This document shows positions 9,668 to 18,210 of a stretch of DNA of 64,000 nt, in pieces. Below the pieces are notes generated by a model. The model did no database searches. It saw only the letters and a program-made list of their open reading frames with translations, and had not been told where the DNA came from. The DNA comes from Leptospira levettii (GTDB lineage Bacteria > Spirochaetota > Leptospiria > Leptospirales > Leptospiraceae), in the NCBI RefSeq assembly GCF_002812085.1, contig NZ_NPDM01000002.1, forward strand, positions 434,001 to 498,000, read 5' to 3'. Numbering within the stretch: position 1 is the stretch's first letter; each line of letters opens with the position of its first letter. Position numbers and translations under genes: made by a program.

Positions 9668-10897
9668 CTAAAGAAAGATATCTCTACCTGTAACATACCT
9701 TTCCTTCCACCATTTTTCATCTAGGGATTGAATGACAACACCTCTGCTCGTTGAAGCGTGGATAAATTTTCCATTTTCTAATACCATACCCACATGTGTG
9801 ATCTTTTTAGTATTGGGAGACGCAGAGAAAAAAACCAAATTTCCAATTTCTTGTTTTTCCCTGGGAACAAATTTACCAATTTGTGATTGGTCTTTTGCTG
9901 AGCGAGGAATGGCCTTCTCCTTCATTCCAATTTTTGGATCCGTTAAGATGGATTTTGTCAATCCAGAACAGTCAACTCCTCGTTTGGAATAACCTCCATA
10001 CAAATATGGTGTTCCGATCCATAATCTACCAACTGGATCCACTAACTTACGTTTGGAAACATTCTGTGCTTCTGTTGTTTGGGAGGTAGTTTGTTCTTCC
10101 ATAAAAATGAGATTTGGATCTAGTTTTGGTCTTTCATTTGTGATCCATTCTCCTTCTTCATTCCAAATTATTTCTGTCCTACGATCAGAAACTTTAAAAT
10201 CATCAATCGTATTTTTCCCAGAAAGAACAGAGATCGTATCCTCAATGACCGTATTCCAACGTTTGGCAAAATCAGAATTCTTTGACTCTGGTTTCATCTC
10301 TAACATCAGTTTTTTTTGTTTTTCTGAATTGAGTGTAAGGATATTCTTGGGTATTTTTTTTTCTAATTGTTTGAGAATTACATTTGGATTGGATTCTTGT
10401 TTTCGCAACAGAACATACAATCGACCAACCACAAATAATGTTTCGCCCGTCCAAGATTTACTCTTTGCAGTTTGGAAAAAATTTAACATTTCTTCCTCAG
10501 ACAGTTGGCTTAATTTCATTTCCCGATAAAACTTACCTAAAAACGGAATCTCTTTTTTGTTAGGTTTGGTTGTGATGAGATAGGGAATTAAATCTTCCGT
10601 CTCTTCCCAATCATATCCGTGATCTTTTAAAATCACAAACCTTTCTACTTCCAATGCAAATTCCGAAGGTGACATGGTTTCAAATACCGCCCACACACGT
10701 AAAGATTGGATGATGTTTTGGATTTCTTTTTGGTTTGCTCGGTCACCTAGTTTCTTTCGAATTTCACTTCGAATGAGTAAGGTTTCTTGTTTATTATAAC
10801 CTGATTCTAAAAGTGTGTCTAAATTTTGTGAATGTAAAAACCAAGGGAAAAGGAAAACCAATATAAAAATAGATAGATGGTATTCTTTTGATAACAT
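9668..10897 (-). CDS. NlpC/P60-family cell-wall hydrolase, exported
   Basis: A 409-residue exported protein. An N-terminal hydrophobic signal (ends near FLHSQ) is followed by about 260 residues of unrecognised, charged, mostly helical sequence and a C-terminal NlpC/P60 papain-like domain (about 290-409). The catalytic Cys is in GVDCSG, the His in THVGMV and a further His in FIHAS, so it should be an active peptidoglycan endopeptidase or amidase. The helical N-terminal region may target it. It lies 20 bases after the cyclic-nucleotide-type patatin gene and touches the next patatin gene, so the three are probably one transcript. Confidence 0.85.
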   Translation of the reverse strand: MLSKEYHLSIFILVFLFPWFLHSQNLDTLLESGYNKQETLLIRSEIRKKLGDRANQKEIQNIIQSLRVWAVFETMSPSEFALEVERFVILKDHGYDWEETEDLIPYLITTKPNKKEIPFLGKFYREMKLSQLSEEEMLNFFQTAKSKSWTGETLFVVGRLYVLLRKQESNPNVILKQLEKKIPKNILTLNSEKQKKLMLEMKPESKNSDFAKRWNTVIEDTISVLSGKNTIDDFKVSDRRTEIIWNEEGEWITNERPKLDPNLIFMEEQTTSQTTEAQNVSKRKLVDPVGRLWIGTPYLYGGYSKRGVDCSGLTKSILTDPKIGMKEKAIPRSAKDQSQIGKFVPREKQEIGNLVFFSASPNTKKITHVGMVLENGKFIHASTSRGVVIQSLDEKWWKERYVTGRDIFL

Positions 10898-10917
10898 GAA
10901 CCAAGGAGTAAAGGAAT

Positions 10918-12861
10918 CTAAACTGATTGTAAAGAAGGATTTAAAAATTTCTCTCGGTTCATTTTAATTTTCTGGGAAGAGGAAATATATCCAAGCTCAA
11001 TCAAACGTTCATACGCAAACCAATCAAGTAATCCAAAATTATTGGTAGGGATTTGTAAAAACAAATCTGAAATTTTTTCTGTTTGGCGGATTCGTTCTCG
11101 GCTCGATGCTAAAATCGATCGGATGATGATATCTCCAATAGGTGGAAATTTCGGTTTTAAGATGTCTTGGAAATTGATAAGGTTTGTCATTTGAAAGATG
11201 GGATTTGTCATTACACCAGGTTTGTTTGCATCAAAGTATTCACAAAGTTCGCGGTCTTGGTCTGGATAAATGTCACCAAATACATCTACCGAAATCACTT
11301 TTCCAACACCTTTCTCCTTTAGAGTGATGCCAGGAACATTGTCAAGAACTCCCCCATCCACATAAACGATTCCATCATCAATAAAAGGAGGTACAATACC
11401 GGGAATGGAAGTACTGGCACGGATTGCTTTCCATAGACTCCCAACTTCTTGTACATGGATTTCGGAATGCGAAAGATTTGTTGCGACTGCAAAATAAGGA
11501 ATCCACAAGTCTTCAATCTGAATCTCTCCAAAAAAATTCCGAATGGCTTCCGTGTATTTTCTCCCAGTTGTTAATGATAAAATAGGAATTGTATATTCAT
11601 TTAATAGATCTTTTGATACCCAAAATTCCTTGGCTTTGACTTTACTCCCTTCACTTGATTCCCCCATCGCAATGAGAGCAGCAAAAATGGAACCGGCACT
11701 TGTACCAGAAACCATATCAATGGGAATCGAATTTTCTTCTAAAGCTTTTAATACACCTAAATGGGCAAACCCTTTGGCACCACCACCACCTAATGCAAGG
11801 CCTATTGATTTTCCAAGTAAACCCCTCCCCAATCTTTCCCAAGTGTCCATTCGTTCTAAATGGACATGGAAATGACGATGGAATCTCCTTTTCTCTAGAT
11901 GTTTAATTGTTCCTTCGCGAACCAATTCTCGGTTTGGCTGGAGTAAGACAAGAACATGATTACGATCACTAAACTTACGTTTATCGATGAGTGATTCCAA
12001 TTGGATACAATTTGGATCCTCATCTGCATCTTTGATATAAACAAATGTATCAGACTGGCGTAAAGTCCTTTCGGCATAAGGACTTAATTTGCCTTCGTCC
12101 TTCACAAGATAAAAAATATAATCGTATTCGGCTTCAATTTGAGTGAAAAAGCGAATGATCCAAGGTTCACGATCTGCTTCCTCTAATTTGTCCAATTCCT
12201 TCATTCGATCGTTGAACATCGATTCATCGACAACATAAAAAGATCCATACCGAAGGAAAACGATTCCTAGATAATGAATCATATCCAAAATCACTTTTTC
12301 AGGCAGTGAGGAAAGTAAGGTGAAGGTTTTTGCCTGTGGGACAAAACCTTTTGTTTCCGTTTTGGCATGAGCCAATCGTTCTGCGATGATTTTCGTAATC
12401 TGAAGTAAACTTTCTGGGTATTTTAAAAGAATGGATAAAGCCACTTCTCTTGGAACTCGGATGAGTTCGGAGTCTCGCACTGCCTTTACAGTCGCAGAAC
12501 GTTTTTCTCCTGTAAATAAACTCAGCTCCCCTATGATATCGAGACGTTTGAATTCACCTACATCTCGGATACTACCATCTGCACTTCGTTTTTCGTAACG
12601 AAGTTTTCCGGCAGCCAAAATGTACAAATCATTTCCATCCGATTGTTCCAAAAAGAGAATCTCTCCCCCTTTTAAAAATTCACGAACTGTATGTGCCATC
12701 ATTTCGCGTAACACGGAATGTGGGAGGTTTTTAAACAAATCCGCCAATGTCAAATACTGTGCAAGAGTCGGAATTTTAGATTTTCGGATCCGTTTCACAA
12801 CAAAGGTTTTAGTAGGATTTAAAAGAAATTTCAAGCAACCTTTTCTTTGTTTTTGTGTCAA
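10918..12861 (-). CDS. Cyclic-nucleotide-binding-domain patatin phospholipase (NTE-like)
   Basis: A 647-residue cytoplasmic esterase in the neuropathy-target-esterase group. An N-terminal cNMP-binding fold (about 40-165, including FLKGGEILFLEQ and IIGELSLFTGEKRSATVKA) precedes a linker and a patatin domain (about 350-530) with GGGGAKGFAHLG, nucleophile GTSAGS and Asp in DGGVLDN. The cNMP fold suggests nucleotide-gated or membrane-directed activity, and a class III cyclase lies 7 kb away, though no link is shown. The only usable start is TTG at 12861, which has no Shine-Dalgarno of its own and overlaps the stop of a 12-codon leader frame. Confidence 0.88.
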   Translation of the reverse strand: MTQKQRKGCLKFLLNPTKTFVVKRIRKSKIPTLAQYLTLADLFKNLPHSVLREMMAHTVREFLKGGEILFLEQSDGNDLYILAAGKLRYEKRSADGSIRDVGEFKRLDIIGELSLFTGEKRSATVKAVRDSELIRVPREVALSILLKYPESLLQITKIIAERLAHAKTETKGFVPQAKTFTLLSSLPEKVILDMIHYLGIVFLRYGSFYVVDESMFNDRMKELDKLEEADREPWIIRFFTQIEAEYDYIFYLVKDEGKLSPYAERTLRQSDTFVYIKDADEDPNCIQLESLIDKRKFSDRNHVLVLLQPNRELVREGTIKHLEKRRFHRHFHVHLERMDTWERLGRGLLGKSIGLALGGGGAKGFAHLGVLKALEENSIPIDMVSGTSAGSIFAALIAMGESSEGSKVKAKEFWVSKDLLNEYTIPILSLTTGRKYTEAIRNFFGEIQIEDLWIPYFAVATNLSHSEIHVQEVGSLWKAIRASTSIPGIVPPFIDDGIVYVDGGVLDNVPGITLKEKGVGKVISVDVFGDIYPDQDRELCEYFDANKPGVMTNPIFQMTNLINFQDILKPKFPPIGDIIIRSILASSRERIRQTEKISDLFLQIPTNNFGLLDWFAYERLIELGYISSSQKIKMNREKFLNPSLQSV

Positions 12862-12896
12862 CGAACAGATTCGTTTGAAAAAAGAAGAGTAGTCAT
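12858..12896 (-). CDS. Possible 12-residue leader peptide coupled to the patatin gene
   Basis: A strong purine-rich ribosome site (GGGAGGGAAG) is followed by an ATG that opens a frame of 12 codons (MTTLLFSNESVR) ending in TGA. That TGA overlaps the TTG start of the downstream patatin gene in the sequence TTGA. The patatin start has no other ribosome site, so termination-reinitiation would explain the arrangement. Whether the peptide itself matters is unknown. It could also be an accident of the ribosome site lying a little far from the TTG. Confidence 0.4.
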   Translation of the reverse strand: MTTLLFSNESVR

Positions 12897-12935
12897 AATT
12901 CTTCCCTCCCTACAATGGGAAAGGAGAAGAGGATT

Positions 12936-13535
12936 ATGATCGCAAGTTTACGTGGAAAATTACTCCAATTAGAGATTGATCGTTTGGTTGTGGAAGTGTC
13001 TGGCGTGGGTTATGAAGTGATGATCCCTTTCCCTTTGCACTTAGAATGTAAGGATAAAATTTCGACTGAGATTTTTTTACATACCTTTCATTCCATCACA
13101 GATCGTGGACAAAGGTTATTTGGATTTTCCTCAAAAAAAGATCGCGAATTATTTGAACTCATCAAATCCCTTCATGGAATTGGCGAACTTACGGCATTAA
13201 AAATATTATCTTTTTTCCAAGCAGATGATCTCTACCAAATCGCAAAAGCCGATGACAAAAAAACTTTGGAAAAAATTCCAAAAGTGAAAGGAAAAACTTC
13301 AGAAAAGATTTTATTTGAAATCAAACAAAATTTAAAAAAATTTGAAATGTTCTTAAATGAAGGAACAACAGAATTTAGTATTGTAGACAGAGAAACAGAT
13401 TTAGCAACCCTTGCTCTCATCCAACTTGGTTTTGATGAAAAAACTGCCACCAAACAAGTAACTGATGCAAAAAAAACAAACCCTGGTTTGTCGGCATCCG
13501 ATATTGTAAAACAGGTGATCACAGGGACCAAATAA
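12936..13535 (+). CDS. ruvA: Holliday junction branch migration protein RuvA
   Basis: A 199-residue protein matching RuvA in length and layout: an N-terminal OB fold beginning MIASLRGKL, two helix-hairpin-helix motifs (LHGIGELTALKIL and IPKVKGKTSEKIL) and a C-terminal helical domain III ending in a segment that contacts RuvB (TLALIQLGF). RuvA tetramers hold the Holliday junction for RuvB. The ATG at 12936 has the ribosome site AAGGAGAAGAGG just upstream; a start 7 codons earlier would place the family's invariant N-terminus inside and was rejected. ruvB and ruvC are not adjacent. It is divergent from the patatin operon. Confidence 0.95.
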   Translation: MIASLRGKLLQLEIDRLVVEVSGVGYEVMIPFPLHLECKDKISTEIFLHTFHSITDRGQRLFGFSSKKDRELFELIKSLHGIGELTALKILSFFQADDLYQIAKADDKKTLEKIPKVKGKTSEKILFEIKQNLKKFEMFLNEGTTEFSIVDRETDLATLALIQLGFDEKTATKQVTDAKKTNPGLSASDIVKQVITGTK

Positions 13536-13536
13536 A

Positions 13537-14139
13537 TCAAAACATTCTATGTAAGTACCAATTGTTTCCTGTTTTAATAAAACTCGGGTTGATCAAATAA
13601 CGTTCTAGTTTGGGATTTGAATCAAATCGAAATTTGAGTTCCACCTCTTCTTTTGATCCAACATAAATATCAATTACCACAGGACCCGCTTGTACAAATA
13701 CATCACGGATCGTAAGATTCCCTTGGTTTCCTTTTTTTAGGTCTAGTTTTTTCTGATCAAAATAATACAAAGAAAAATATCCATTTGGATCTTTTAAGTC
13801 CAATGCCACTTCTTGTTTGGACCAATACCCTTTGGCATCAACAAATAAACCAGTTTCTGCATCAACAAAACCTAATAGGTGAGAAAAATGCCCCTCACAT
13901 AAGTCAAATAACAACTGCTTTGTTATAAACATTATAAAAGTTGAATCAAATTTAGAAATTCCTTTTCCATACACGACCCCTTGTTTGATAGGGAAAGGAC
14001 AGTTAATTTTTATGATATTTCGCGATTGAGGGTTTTCTGTTTCAATGTTTGTGTTTTTACTAACACAGGAGGACAAAAATAGGATAAGTAAAACGTGTAT
14101 ATACAAGCAGTGGAAATGTTTGGAGAAAAGAGACCGCAT
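13537..14139 (-). CDS. Hypothetical lipoprotein
   Basis: A 200-residue exported protein with a signal helix (LYIHVLLILFL) and lipobox LSSC near residue 25. No family recognised; the mature part is a mix of beta-like segments with few charged clusters. Its ATG shares a base with the stop of the upstream TPR/Mrr-like gene (TAATG), so it is translationally coupled to it. It ends next to ruvA, convergent, with a 1-base gap. Confidence 0.7.
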   Translation of the reverse strand: MRSLFSKHFHCLYIHVLLILFLSSCVSKNTNIETENPQSRNIIKINCPFPIKQGVVYGKGISKFDSTFIMFITKQLLFDLCEGHFSHLLGFVDAETGLFVDAKGYWSKQEVALDLKDPNGYFSLYYFDQKKLDLKKGNQGNLTIRDVFVQAGPVVIDIYVGSKEEVELKFRFDSNPKLERYLINPSFIKTGNNWYLHRMF

Positions 14140-15683
14140 TACATAGTTTTGTTGAGAAGATCCTCAAACAAATCCCCCGAATACATTTCAAGTGCTCCAT
14201 TACTTGCTGCGATGATTTTTTTACCAGCTTCTGTCACATCAAAATTCCCAATCACAAACCCTTTCGTAGCACCCATATCTTCCATTTGGTTTGTCATCTC
14301 TCGTAAAAAAACATCCGATACCTTTGCGTCTTTCCACTTACGCACTCGAAAGAGGGCACGTTTGTTTACATCTTCTTTGGAAGACGCAAGTAAATTGACT
14401 CCATCTGCCTCTGGGTTTGCAATTTCCTTAGTGACTCGATAACCAAGGCTCATGACCATACGAGTGGCTTGGTTTTTAAAATTGGTTCCTGGCAAACTAA
14501 TGAATTTTTCAAATTTATCGAGGCCCAACATATCCAATTTGGATGTGAGTTTTTTTCCATTTTCATCCACCATCCCTTTGATATTAAAAGGTTTGGAAGA
14601 ACGCATTCCACTTAACTCAAAATAACGTGAGTTAGGAAATAAATTCACAGACAATAAATTTAATTCACGTGTTAGGTCGTATTCATGAGTTAAGGATTCG
14701 ACAGTACCAGTTCCTCGTTCCAATCGGTATTTTAAATTGGCTAAAGCAACAACGTCTGGATCATCTAATCTTTCTGCTTCGGCTTCAATTAAGTACTCAG
14801 CACCTTCTTCGTAACGACCCATGTATGTTGTGATCATCGCAAAATGGATACTACACTCTGTAATTTCACTTTGCCAAGCATTGAGTTTTGCCATTTCCAG
14901 ACATAACCTTCCATACTTTAAGGCTTCCGGAAAATTTTGCATGAGGATGGCTTCTGTCATCAGGAATTGGAATAAGGTGAATCTCACAAATTCATCTTCG
15001 ATTTGTTCACTGATGGCGATGGCAGTTTTCACTGCATCTTTGTGTTTGTTTTCTCTGGAAAGGGATAGAGCATATAAAAATCCAGATACTGGAGTCTTTT
15101 CAATTTTATATGCTTTTTCAAAGTATTCTCTTTCTTTTCCACCACCGGTCACACCAGAGATCACACCTTTGGCAATATAATACGATGTGAGATTGACCTT
15201 CTCTTCAGGGATCCTCGCAAAAAAATGGTCAGCGATTTTGAATTCTTTTTGTCCGAGCGCCATAAAACCCAAACGAATACAAGCAATCGGATTGGATCTG
15301 TCCACTTGGAGTGTGTCTAGGTAATGGAAAAAGGCTTCTTCAAAAAAATCTTTGTTATAATAAATCTCAGCAATCCGGTTGGAAACCGTGACCGGATCAA
15401 TTTCCTTGGTGTATCGGTTATTTTTTTTGATGATTTCGAGGTGTTTTGCTTCGTTGAGTGGGTCATTCTCCATGGCATAAATTTTTGCCATCACGTAATG
15501 ACCATAGGGATTTTGGTGGTCTTCTTCTAGTTTTTCCCTCACAAGTGCCCTTGCATCTAGAAAATTCCCTAAAGTGGCAAGGCTTAAGGCTTTTGCATAA
15601 CTATCCCGCCTCTGTCCAATGACAAAGGTCAAAAGAAACCCAAGTAAAATCACTGCGGCTCCTACAAAGATAAAAAATGCCAA
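14139..15683 (-). CDS. Membrane-anchored TPR protein with Mrr-like C-terminal domain
   Basis: A 514-residue protein with one N-terminal membrane helix (about 3-22), a long helical-repeat region with TPR character (about 30-330) and a C-terminal region (about 395-514) that resembles the restriction-endonuclease-like/Mrr fold: hydrophobic strands, a Lys-rich stretch (ALFRVRKWKDAKVSD) and the ending helix LREMTNQMEDMGATKGFVIG. The canonical D-(D/E)xK triad is not clear, so nuclease activity is doubtful. The start is a TTG that overlaps by 7 bases the ATG of the divergent permease gene. It is coupled to the downstream lipoprotein gene. The Mrr assignment is from pattern only. Confidence 0.6.
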   Translation of the reverse strand: MAFFIFVGAAVILLGFLLTFVIGQRRDSYAKALSLATLGNFLDARALVREKLEEDHQNPYGHYVMAKIYAMENDPLNEAKHLEIIKKNNRYTKEIDPVTVSNRIAEIYYNKDFFEEAFFHYLDTLQVDRSNPIACIRLGFMALGQKEFKIADHFFARIPEEKVNLTSYYIAKGVISGVTGGGKEREYFEKAYKIEKTPVSGFLYALSLSRENKHKDAVKTAIAISEQIEDEFVRFTLFQFLMTEAILMQNFPEALKYGRLCLEMAKLNAWQSEITECSIHFAMITTYMGRYEEGAEYLIEAEAERLDDPDVVALANLKYRLERGTGTVESLTHEYDLTRELNLLSVNLFPNSRYFELSGMRSSKPFNIKGMVDENGKKLTSKLDMLGLDKFEKFISLPGTNFKNQATRMVMSLGYRVTKEIANPEADGVNLLASSKEDVNKRALFRVRKWKDAKVSDVFLREMTNQMEDMGATKGFVIGNFDVTEAGKKIIAASNGALEMYSGDLFEDLLNKTM

Positions 15684-16285
15684 TTTCGAATACTTCCTAT
15701 TTTCCTATTTTGGTTGGTAAAAAAGAGTCTTACGCCAATTCTGTCCTGGAAGTGATACAACTCACCTACATTTCGTTTGCTCTTCGACTTCTCGTTAGAG
15801 ATCGTCTCTATTCCTTGGCGTATGGCCTTGTAGGAACTCTTGTTTTTACTTTCCTCGTCCTAGCAGTCAGGATCCACTTCCATTTGTATGCGGGAGTGTC
15901 TCTTACTAGTATCGTTTCCTTTGACAAGTCTCCTCAGATTCTTTTTTACGCTACTAGCTTTGCACTCATGACTTTATTTTTCTTCCATTGCCTTCATTCC
16001 CTCGGTGATATCGGTGTGATGATGGCTGTCGGAGGCAATCGTTTTGGCTGTATTCTACTCCATTCTTTGTCCTTATTTTTCCTATTTTTACCAAGTTTCC
16101 TACTCGCGGTCGTCCTGAACTTGGGACTCCTTATTCCTCCACCCGACTTTGGCCTTTTTGCGGAAGTAAAATCCATTTTCACTTGTTTGGTGCTTTTTCT
16201 TTTTTTAGGAATCCTTGTCTCCTTTCCCACCGTTGGCATCAGTACCTTCATTGATCCTTACAAGTCCATACGGAGGCAAAAATAA
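15677..16285 (+). CDS. FtsX-like ABC transporter permease, short form
   Basis: A 202-residue membrane protein with four hydrophobic segments. After the second helix comes [15 protein letters not shown], matching the coupling-helix motif EIGVLKALGAS of FtsX/MacB/LolC permeases, and the end [10 protein letters not shown] fits the conserved post-helix DP..aLR. The large periplasmic domain of MacB/LolCE is absent, leaving little more than one FtsX fold. Its stop overlaps the ATP-binding gene start (TAATG), so they form one transporter. Substrate unknown; lipoprotein or envelope work is the usual role. The first 10-12 residues may be non-coding, since a TTG at 15710 is also possible. Confidence 0.65.
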   Translation: MPISNTSYFPILVGKKESYANSVLEVIQLTYISFALRLLVRDRLYSLAYGLVGTLVFTFLVLAVRIHFHLYAGVSLTSIVSFDKSPQILFYATSFALMTLFFFHCLHSLGDIGVMMAVGGNRFGCILLHSLSLFFLFLPSFLLAVVLNLGLLIPPPDFGLFAEVKSIFTCLVLFLFLGILVSFPTVGISTFIDPYKSIRRQK

Positions 16286-16956
16286 TGTTACTCCGTGTCC
16301 ACAATCTCACCAAACGTTTTGGAAACGAAGAGGCAGTGAGTTCAGTCAGTTTCGATGTGAACCAGGGAGATTATGTTGCCATCATCGGTCCCTCCGGTTC
16401 CGGAAAAACAACTCTCCTTTCGATGTTAACAGGAATGTTATCTCCAACAGAAGGGGACATTTTGTACGACCAAATCAAACTCTCGCAGATTTCCAAACAG
16501 GAACTAGCGGAAATTAGAGCTCGTGACCTGGGACTCGTGTTTCAATTTTCAGAGTTAGTCGGGAACCTAACCATCAAAGAAAATATCCTACTCCCTGCTT
16601 TGTTTACTAAAAAATTTTCGAATGATGATTATATCCGTAAATGTGATTACCTCATCGATCACCTAAAATTAGGTGACATCCAAAATTCATTGCCTAGGAC
16701 TTTGTCAGGGGGACAAATCCAAAAAGCAGCTATTGCTCGTTCTCTCATCAATGATCCTGCGATCCTGTTTGCGGATGAACCTTCTGGGGATTTGGATCCC
16801 GAAAATAGTTATTTAGTCCAATTATTACTCAATGAATACAATAAACGAAATCATTCGATCATACTTGTCACACATGATATGAAACTTGCTTTTGATGCCC
16901 AAACCGTTTATGAAATGAAAAACGGAAGGTTCGAACAAGTGATCAAGGGCGAGTGA
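16285..16956 (+). CDS. ABC transporter ATP-binding protein, LolD/MacB type
   Basis: A 223-residue ATPase with Walker [11 protein letters not shown]-loop [11 protein letters not shown], signature [15 protein letters not shown], Walker [15 protein letters not shown] and H-loop VTHD. The E-P-S/T-G-D-L-D sequence and length are those of the LolD/FtsE/MacB group, which pairs with FtsX-like permeases, exactly what lies immediately upstream with a 1-base overlap. It should power envelope lipid or lipoprotein movement or mechanotransmission rather than solute import. The next gene begins 4 bases after its stop. Confidence 0.92.
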   Translation: MLLRVHNLTKRFGNEEAVSSVSFDVNQGDYVAIIGPSGSGKTTLLSMLTGMLSPTEGDILYDQIKLSQISKQELAEIRARDLGLVFQFSELVGNLTIKENILLPALFTKKFSNDDYIRKCDYLIDHLKLGDIQNSLPRTLSGGQIQKAAIARSLINDPAILFADEPSGDLDPENSYLVQLLLNEYNKRNHSIILVTHDMKLAFDAQTVYEMKNGRFEQVIKGE

Positions 16957-16960
16957 AGTT

Positions 16961-17857
16961 TTGAATCAGGCAATTGGTGTTGATATTGGTGGTGGGAGTA
17001 TCAGAGTTTCTCTCTTTAATCAAAAAGGGGAAGAACTGAAGTCCAATCACAAAAAAACACCAGACCACTTAGACAATGATTCGTTTTTATCCGTTTTAAT
17101 TGATGCCATCCAACCTTTGGCAAAAGAATGTATGGGGATTGGTGTTGGTTCCCCTGGCCCACTCAATAATGAAACAGGTGTTTTGCTGAAAAGTGCCAAT
17201 ATGATTGGTCTAAACAACCTACCCATCAAATCTTCCTTAGAAAAAAAATTTTCTCTTCCCGTATTTTACGAAAATGATGCAAACTGTGCAGCATTAGGAG
17301 AAGCAATTTTTGGTAACTACAAAGACTGTGAGTCCCAACTGATCCTAACTTTAGGTACAGGAATTGGTGGCGGGTTTGTTTCAAATGGCAAATTGTATTC
17401 AGGGTATTTAGGCAATGGAATTGAAATTGGTCATACCACTTCTGTCATTGGTGGAGCAATTTGCGGGTGTGGAGTGAGAGGTTGTGTCGAAAGTTATTTT
17501 TCTACGATAGGATTTCTCAATCGTTATTTAGAAAAAACAAATTCCAAATTATCCAATGCTGAAGTTTTTTTCCAATTGGTAAAAAATGGAGACTCCGCGG
17601 CAAAGGAAATATTAGAATTTGGAACCACGGCACTTGCGCATGCAGTTCGCGGAGCCGTGCATCTACTCAATCCAGAGGCAGTCGTTTTTGTGGGTGGGAT
17701 TACCAAGTCTTATGATTTATTTGGAAGTGCATTGGAAACAGAAATTCGCTCTTCCATCTTCCCCGTGTTAAATGAAAGATTAAAATTAGGGCCAGGTGGG
17801 AATGTATCTGGAACGTTAGGTGCAGCATCTCTAGTATTCGCAAAGGAAAAAATTTAA
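16961..17857 (+). CDS. ROK-family sugar kinase (glucokinase-like)
   Basis: A 298-residue kinase without the DNA-binding domain of ROK repressors. It has the phosphate loop VDIGGGSIRVSLF, the catalytic acid in NDANCAALGE, a second phosphate motif LTLGTGIGGG and the ROK zinc signature, GH followed by CGCGVRGCVES. These fit glucose or N-acyl-hexosamine phosphorylation; substrate is not fixed by sequence. The start is TTG, 4 bases after the ABC ATPase stop, in a purine-rich context (AAGGGCGAGTGAAG), implying co-transcription. It is followed after one base by a HIT-family gene. Confidence 0.88.
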   Translation: MNQAIGVDIGGGSIRVSLFNQKGEELKSNHKKTPDHLDNDSFLSVLIDAIQPLAKECMGIGVGSPGPLNNETGVLLKSANMIGLNNLPIKSSLEKKFSLPVFYENDANCAALGEAIFGNYKDCESQLILTLGTGIGGGFVSNGKLYSGYLGNGIEIGHTTSVIGGAICGCGVRGCVESYFSTIGFLNRYLEKTNSKLSNAEVFFQLVKNGDSAAKEILEFGTTALAHAVRGAVHLLNPEAVVFVGGITKSYDLFGSALETEIRSSIFPVLNERLKLGPGGNVSGTLGAASLVFAKEKI

Positions 17858-17858
17858 G

Positions 17859-18203
17859 ATGGAAAACTGTATTTTTTGTAAAATCATAAAAGGTGAAATC
17901 CCTGCCAAAAAAGAATATGAATCTGATTCTATCTTTGTATTTCACGATATCACCCCCCAAGCGCCAATTCACCTACTCATTATTCCCAAAGTCCATATCA
18001 ATAGTATGAATGAAATTTCGTCATTGGATCCAAAGGTAATCCAAGAAATCTTCCAGGTGATTCCAAAACTTGCTGAAAAAAATGGAATCCATGAAAAAGG
18101 ATATCGTCTCGTCAATAACTGCGGAAGCCATGGTGGCCAAACAGTTGGACACCTCCACTTCCATCTATTAGGCGGAAGGCATTTACAATGGCCACCAGGG
18201 TAA
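17859..18203 (+). CDS. HIT-family nucleotide hydrolase (HinT-like)
   Basis: A 114-residue protein of normal HinT length. It begins with CIFCKIIKGEIPAKK, has the PKVHINSM segment and the histidine triad HLHFHLL, and ends GGRHLQWPPG, all family hallmarks. HinT enzymes hydrolyse adenosine 5'-phosphoramidates. Paired cysteines in CIFC could bind zinc, as in some bacterial HIT proteins. It is within a five-gene plus-strand run (15677-19161). Confidence 0.93.
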   Translation: MENCIFCKIIKGEIPAKKEYESDSIFVFHDITPQAPIHLLIIPKVHINSMNEISSLDPKVIQEIFQVIPKLAEKNGIHEKGYRLVNNCGSHGGQTVGHLHFHLLGGRHLQWPPG

Positions 18204-18210
18204 TAACACA

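Noticed and set aside
10053..10529. A 158-codon open frame on the plus strand
   Set aside because: Antisense to the NlpC/P60 gene, no signal of coding potential or family.
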